Source: an uncultured Clostridia bacterium (GTDB taxonomy: Bacteria > Bacillota > Clostridia > Peptostreptococcales > Anaerovoracaceae). From it: a stretch of DNA of 64,000 nucleotides. The position numbers and the translations under genes were made by a program. Under the pieces are notes generated by a model that ran no database searches, was not told the DNA's origin, and saw nothing but the letters and a program-made list of their open reading frames with translations. This document shows positions 60,563 through 64,000 of this stretch, piece by piece (the stretch's first letter is position 1; the number at the start of each line of letters is the position of its first letter). The stretch is from positions 62,001 to 126,000 of the forward strand of contig CALIXS010000025.1 of NCBI GenBank assembly GCA_938046095.1, written 5' to 3'.

Positions 60563-61435
60563 ATGGATATTGAACAAATTTTTGAATCAAAAGGCGAGAT
60601 GACTCGTAAACAGCGCCAGCTGGCTGATTACATCACAAATTACCCGGAGGAAGTATCGTATATGACTTTGAATGAATTCAGCAGGGAGATGCATATTTCA
60701 GAGGTCACGATTCTTAAATTTTGCCGCTATATCGGCGTAGAGAATTTCTTGGGTCTCAAACATTCGCTTCAGGAATACAACAAGAACATCATACAGAGAA
60801 GCTCTTCAAGCCCGCTCTTTACTAAATCGTCAGCTTCCATTAAATTTCCCGATCGCGAGGCTATAACCCGGACGAGTAATGATGATGTCGCAAACCTGAC
60901 CAAAATGATTAACGGTATTAAACCTGAGAAGTTACAGCGTGCAGCAATAGGGGTCATGGAGGCGCGCACTGTGTATGTATTTGCCCACGACGGCACGTTT
61001 CTGTTTGCTGAATATCTTGCTTACCGTCTGCGTTTCTTCCGCTTGGATGTTGAAACCGTCAACCTTAGCATAAATGTTCAGACACTGCGCACTCTCAGGC
61101 TCATCGGGAAGAAAGACGTTGCCGTTTTGTTGACTTTTCCGCCATACTATGATTCGGTTAAAAAGATGCTTGATCATTTTGAGTCGCGGAATATCCCCGT
61201 AATAACCATAACCAATAACGAAAGTTCGCCGGCTGTCACGCCGTATACGATGAGTTTCATTTGTCCCACGCTTTCACGTTACTACTATAACTCCCAAGTG
61301 GCAACAGTAAGCTTTGTTAATCTGCTCGCGGCCTGTATCGCCGAGGAAATGGGTCCGAATTTCGACCGCATACTGAAAGAGGAACGGGAGACGAGTGATT
61401 TCCTGATTAACTGGTTCAGCGATTCTAACGAATAG
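60563..61435 (+). CDS. MurR/RpiR-family transcriptional regulator
   Basis: A 290-residue regulator with an N-terminal HTH_6 domain (1-77; MTRKQRQLADYITNYPEEVSYMTLNEFSREMHISEVTILKFCRYIG) and a C-terminal SIS domain (about 125-255; YVFAHDGTFLFAEYLAYRL, VAVLLTFPPYYDSVKKMLDHFESRNIPVITITNN), which usually binds a phosphosugar or a small anionic ligand. RpiR members in gene clusters for sialic acid, amino sugars or peptides act as local repressors or activators. It is divergent from the oppA operon and is the natural candidate to control it. AGGAG is 7 bases ahead of the ATG. Confidence 0.9.
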   Translation: MDIEQIFESKGEMTRKQRQLADYITNYPEEVSYMTLNEFSREMHISEVTILKFCRYIGVENFLGLKHSLQEYNKNIIQRSSSSPLFTKSSASIKFPDREAITRTSNDDVANLTKMINGIKPEKLQRAAIGVMEARTVYVFAHDGTFLFAEYLAYRLRFFRLDVETVNLSINVQTLRTLRLIGKKDVAVLLTFPPYYDSVKKMLDHFESRNIPVITITNNESSPAVTPYTMSFICPTLSRYYYNSQVATVSFVNLLAACIAEEMGPNFDRILKEERETSDFLINWFSDSNE

Positions 61436-61536
61436 ATGAAGAGCAATACGACGCCCAGAAATGAAATCTCCTTACACATGTCTGTTTTATGTGTGATATA
61501 TTGCCAAAGCTTGTTGCGTTTAAATGATAAAGCCAA

Positions 61537-62517
61537 TTACAGTCCCAAACCGAAATTATCCTTTATTCTCTTCATCGTCTTTTCAGCTATTGCTCCTGCG
61601 CGTTCGCTGCCGTCTTTTAGTATTAGCATAAGCTCTTCGGAATTTCTTATCTCTTCATACCGCTCTTTGATCGATGAAAGTGCGGAGACCGTGAGTTCGA
61701 CGAGGTCCTTCTTGAAATCGCCGTAGCCTTTGCCTTCATATTCCGTCTCAAGCGATTTGACGGATTTTTGCGACAAAATACTGAAGATGTTCATGAGGTT
61801 GCTCACACCGGGCTTGCTTTCGGGGTCAAATCTGATAACGCCGTCTGAGTCTGTCGTAGCTTTCATGATCGTCTTTTTTATTTTGTTCGCATCATCTAAA
61901 AGTGATATTCTGCTATATATATTCTCGGCTGATTTGCTCATCTTACGGGTAGGGTCGTCGAGTGCCATTATGCGGGCTCCCTCATTGAGAAAACGACCCT
62001 CCGGAATGATAAAGGTCTTTTTTTTCGTGTTGTTCACTCTTATGGCTATGTCGCGGCAAAGCTCTATATGCTGTTTTTGGTCGTTGCCGACGGGAACGAT
62101 GTCCGTGTCGTACAAAAGGATATCGGCCGCCATGAGGACAGGGTACATGAGAAGGCCTGCAGGCGCAGATTCTTTGTTCTGGCTTTTAGATTTGAACTGC
62201 GTCATCCTGAAAAGCTCACCTGTATATGCGCTGCAGGTCAGTACCCAGGAAAGCTCGGCGTGCTGCGGAACGTCGGACTGAATAAAAACCATCGATTTTT
62301 CGGGGTCTACGCCGATCGCAAGATATAGAGCTGCGACATCAAGTATATGTTTTCTCAGCTCTTTCGGATCCTGAGGAACCGTTATGGCGTGCTCATCTAC
62401 TATGCAGTAAATACATTCGTAATCCTCCTGAAGCTCGACAAATTGTCGAAGTGCCCCGAGATAATTGCCTATATGTATGTTGCCTGTCGGCTGTACGCCG
62501 GAAAATACCCTTTTCAT
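61537..62517 (-). CDS. trpS: Tryptophan--tRNA ligase
   Basis: A class Ic synthetase of 326 aa. The HIGH-type motif is in GVQPTGNIHIGNYLGA and the KMSKS motif in DDPTRKMSKSAENIYS; GNDQKQHIELCRDIA is the usual tryptophan-site segment. Start at 62517 with no strong Shine-Dalgarno visible, which is tolerated in this family. The gene stands by itself in the minus strand, opposite to the acyl-CoA synthetase gene. Confidence 0.96.
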   Translation of the reverse strand: MKRVFSGVQPTGNIHIGNYLGALRQFVELQEDYECIYCIVDEHAITVPQDPKELRKHILDVAALYLAIGVDPEKSMVFIQSDVPQHAELSWVLTCSAYTGELFRMTQFKSKSQNKESAPAGLLMYPVLMAADILLYDTDIVPVGNDQKQHIELCRDIAIRVNNTKKKTFIIPEGRFLNEGARIMALDDPTRKMSKSAENIYSRISLLDDANKIKKTIMKATTDSDGVIRFDPESKPGVSNLMNIFSILSQKSVKSLETEYEGKGYGDFKKDLVELTVSALSSIKERYEEIRNSEELMLILKDGSERAGAIAEKTMKRIKDNFGLGL

Positions 62518-62652
62518 GCTTAATCCTCGATTCTTTATAGACTGATAAATACTTTATCACAGCAATCACGAAAGGTCAATTTGACATCAAAATGCAAAGG
62601 TGCTAATGTTTGTATATGTTTAATCAGGGCTGTCATTTAGGAGATGAGCAAA

Positions 62653-64000
62653 ATGAACGGGTATAAGAACAATTATCATCTTGAAAGGAGATTTCACGAG
62701 TTTGCAGACCTTAGAGAGCTGCTTCGCGAATCCTCCGAAAAGTATTCCGATAAGATCGCATTTATAACAAAGGTAAAGGGTGAGAGCAGAGGCGGGCATA
62801 CGTATATCAATACGACGTACAAAGAGCTTTTCGAATCGCTGAATTACCTTGGAACGGCACTCTGGGAAAAGGGTTTTGCGGGTGAGCGGATAGCCTTGAT
62901 CGGCGAAAACAGCTACTATTGGTGTCTCGGCTATTTTGCAGTCGCATCGGGACTCGGCGTCGTAGTGCCTCTTGACAAGCTGCTCCAGAAGGAAGAGCTC
63001 GAGAGCCTTTTGATAAGGAGCGGTGCTACGGCTGTTTTTTGCGACCGCAAGCACCTTGATGTGATTGAGGAAATAAAGAGTGAGGGTAAAACAAAGCTGA
63101 AGCTTATAATAGGTATAGATTGCAAGCCCGACGGCGGCGAGTCGGTGATGGATCTTCTTATACGCGGTGAGGAGCTCGTCAATGCGGGTAGTAGGGATTT
63201 TATCGACGCACCGATAGACAGAGAAGCGCTCACGTATCTTTTATTTACGTCCGGCACCACATCAGCATCAAAGGCGGTAATGCTTTCACAGAAGAATGTT
63301 ATGAGCGTAAACTACTATATGAACCTCGAGGAGGTGTTTTTCCCTGATGATGTTAGCATACACCTCCTGCCGCTGCATCATTGCTACGGTATGGGCGGTA
63401 TGCTTATCTTTTTGTCGCAGGGCATTACAAACGTTTTCTGTGACGGTCTTAAGTACATAACTATCAATCTCAAGGAATATGGCGTTTCCGTAATGATGAC
63501 CGTTCCGCTCCTTCTTGAGAATATGTACCGGAAGATAATGAAGGCTGTTGAAAAGCAGGGAATGACCGAAAAGGTCGAGAAGGCGAAGCGGATGTGCAAT
63601 ACGGCCGACAAATTCGGAATACACGTGAGGCGCAAGGTTTTCAGCGCGATCATAGAGCAGCTCGGCGGCAGAATGAGGTGTCTCATCAACGGGGCGGCGG
63701 CACTGGATCCTGTTGTGTCAAAGGGATTTAACGATTTCGGGATACTCACGGTACAGGGCTACGGCCTTACCGAATGTTCGCCGACAATCGCATCGGAGTC
63801 GTACAGATATCTCAAACCGGGGTCCGTCGGAAAGATGATGCCGCATATGGATTATATGATTGACGAACCTGATGAGGCGGGTATCGGCGAACTTATGGTC
63901 AGGGGCGACAATATTATGATGGGATATTACGATGATCCCGCAGCAACTTCAGAGGTTCTTAAGGACGGATGGCTACGTACGGGCGATCTCGCGTACTTTG
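62653..64000 (+). CDS. AMP-forming acyl-CoA synthetase (long-chain type), 3' truncated
   Basis: The gene runs off the window end; 449 residues are visible. It is a member of the ANL superfamily: the AMP-binding P-loop LLFTSGTTSASKAVML (about 205-220), GYGLTECSPTIASES and TGDLAYF near the end are the A3, A5 and A7 motifs. It probably activates fatty acids or related carboxylic acids to acyl-CoA or acyl-AMP. TTTAGGAG lies directly before ATG 62644 and nine bases before ATG 62653, so 62653 is the more likely start. A TTGACA/TAATGT pair at 62581-62609 may be the promoter. Confidence 0.88.
   Translation, partial: MNGYKNNYHLERRFHEFADLRELLRESSEKYSDKIAFITKVKGESRGGHTYINTTYKELFESLNYLGTALWEKGFAGERIALIGENSYYWCLGYFAVASGLGVVVPLDKLLQKEELESLLIRSGATAVFCDRKHLDVIEEIKSEGKTKLKLIIGIDCKPDGGESVMDLLIRGEELVNAGSRDFIDAPIDREALTYLLFTSGTTSASKAVMLSQKNVMSVNYYMNLEEVFFPDDVSIHLLPLHHCYGMGGMLIFLSQGITNVFCDGLKYITINLKEYGVSVMMTVPLLLENMYRKIMKAVEKQGMTEKVEKAKRMCNTADKFGIHVRRKVFSAIIEQLGGRMRCLINGAAALDPVVSKGFNDFGILTVQGYGLTECSPTIASESYRYLKPGSVGKMMPHMDYMIDEPDEAGIGELMVRGDNIMMGYYDDPAATSEVLKDGWLRTGDLAYF

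Noticed and set aside
50603..61435. Integrative element inserted at tRNA-Arg
   Set aside because: No integrase and no repeat of the tRNA 3' end was found at the far side; the block could be transferred DNA but there is no direct mark.
61436..61726. Short plus-strand frame after the RpiR gene
   Set aside because: Overlaps the C terminus of trpS on the other strand and has low-complexity Ser-rich translation, no ribosome binding site.

Overview
The window looks like a chromosomal segment of an anaerobic, amino-acid-fermenting member of the Bacillota (class Clostridia). Evidence: strong AGGAGG-type ribosome binding sites, TTGACA/TATAAT promoters, a T-box on ileS, PyrR attenuation, a LexA box of the GAAC-N4-GTTY type, and indolepyruvate:ferredoxin oxidoreductase, malic enzyme and pyruvate carboxylase as metabolic genes. 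A placement near Peptostreptococcales/Anaerovoracaceae is only a guess. Gene density is high and ATGA start/stop overlaps are common. I saw no phage, transposase, rRNA or CRISPR array.

Layout. 0-1.8 kb: end of a CoA-acylating aldehyde dehydrogenase gene plus pduL, both with encapsulation-peptide-like tails, so a microcompartment locus probably lies to the left. 1.9-3.6 kb (minus): radical SAM protein and a GME-fold protein. 3.7-8.7 kb: gltX, ung, typA and an MscS channel. 8.8-12.7 kb: pyruvate carboxylase and a DUF523 protein. 12.8-16.3 kb: iorA-iorB-aminotransferase, a complete entry into aromatic amino acid fermentation. 16.4-22.4 kb: NYN-domain protein, ArsB/NhaD transporter, cytidylate-kinase-like protein, tRNA-Glu, thrC, mntP, a deoxyinosine glycosylase and tRNA-Ser. 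22.7-25.6 kb: NhaC antiporter, a small membrane protein and a CarD-like regulator. 25.7-30.3 kb: a palindrome cluster, then an XRE-cupin regulator with its operator driving potABCD. 30.3-36 kb: DUF5685 and J-domain proteins, D-cysteine desulfhydrase family enzyme, malic enzyme, transglutaminase-like protein. 36-38 kb: pyrR-uracil permease behind a PyrR attenuator. 38-41.4 kb: lexA, rpsO, pnp. 41.5-50.5 kb: nitroreductase, T-box-ileS, rlmN, P-loop protein, Nudix, mnmA, orphan DNA methyltransferase. 50.6-51.5 kb: tRNA-Arg and an AlkD-like repair protein. 51.5-61.4 kb: an accessory block for beta-aspartyl peptide use. 61.5-64 kb: trpS (minus) and a truncated AMP-forming acyl-CoA synthetase gene.

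The most interesting parts are (i) the 51.5-61.4 kb block, in which an isoaspartyl dipeptidase, a cyanophycinase-like S51 peptidase, a five-component-in-four-genes peptide ABC importer and a divergent RpiR regulator look like a cyanophycin or beta-aspartyl dipeptide utilisation system; (ii) an IleRS whose class I signature reads GIHH instead of HxGH, the swapped motif linked in the literature to mupirocin hyper-resistance; (iii) an orphan beta-class DNA methyltransferase co-transcribed with tRNA-modification gene mnmA; and (iv) a cluster of palindromes at 25.7-25.8 kb that resembles a REP-type repeat remnant.
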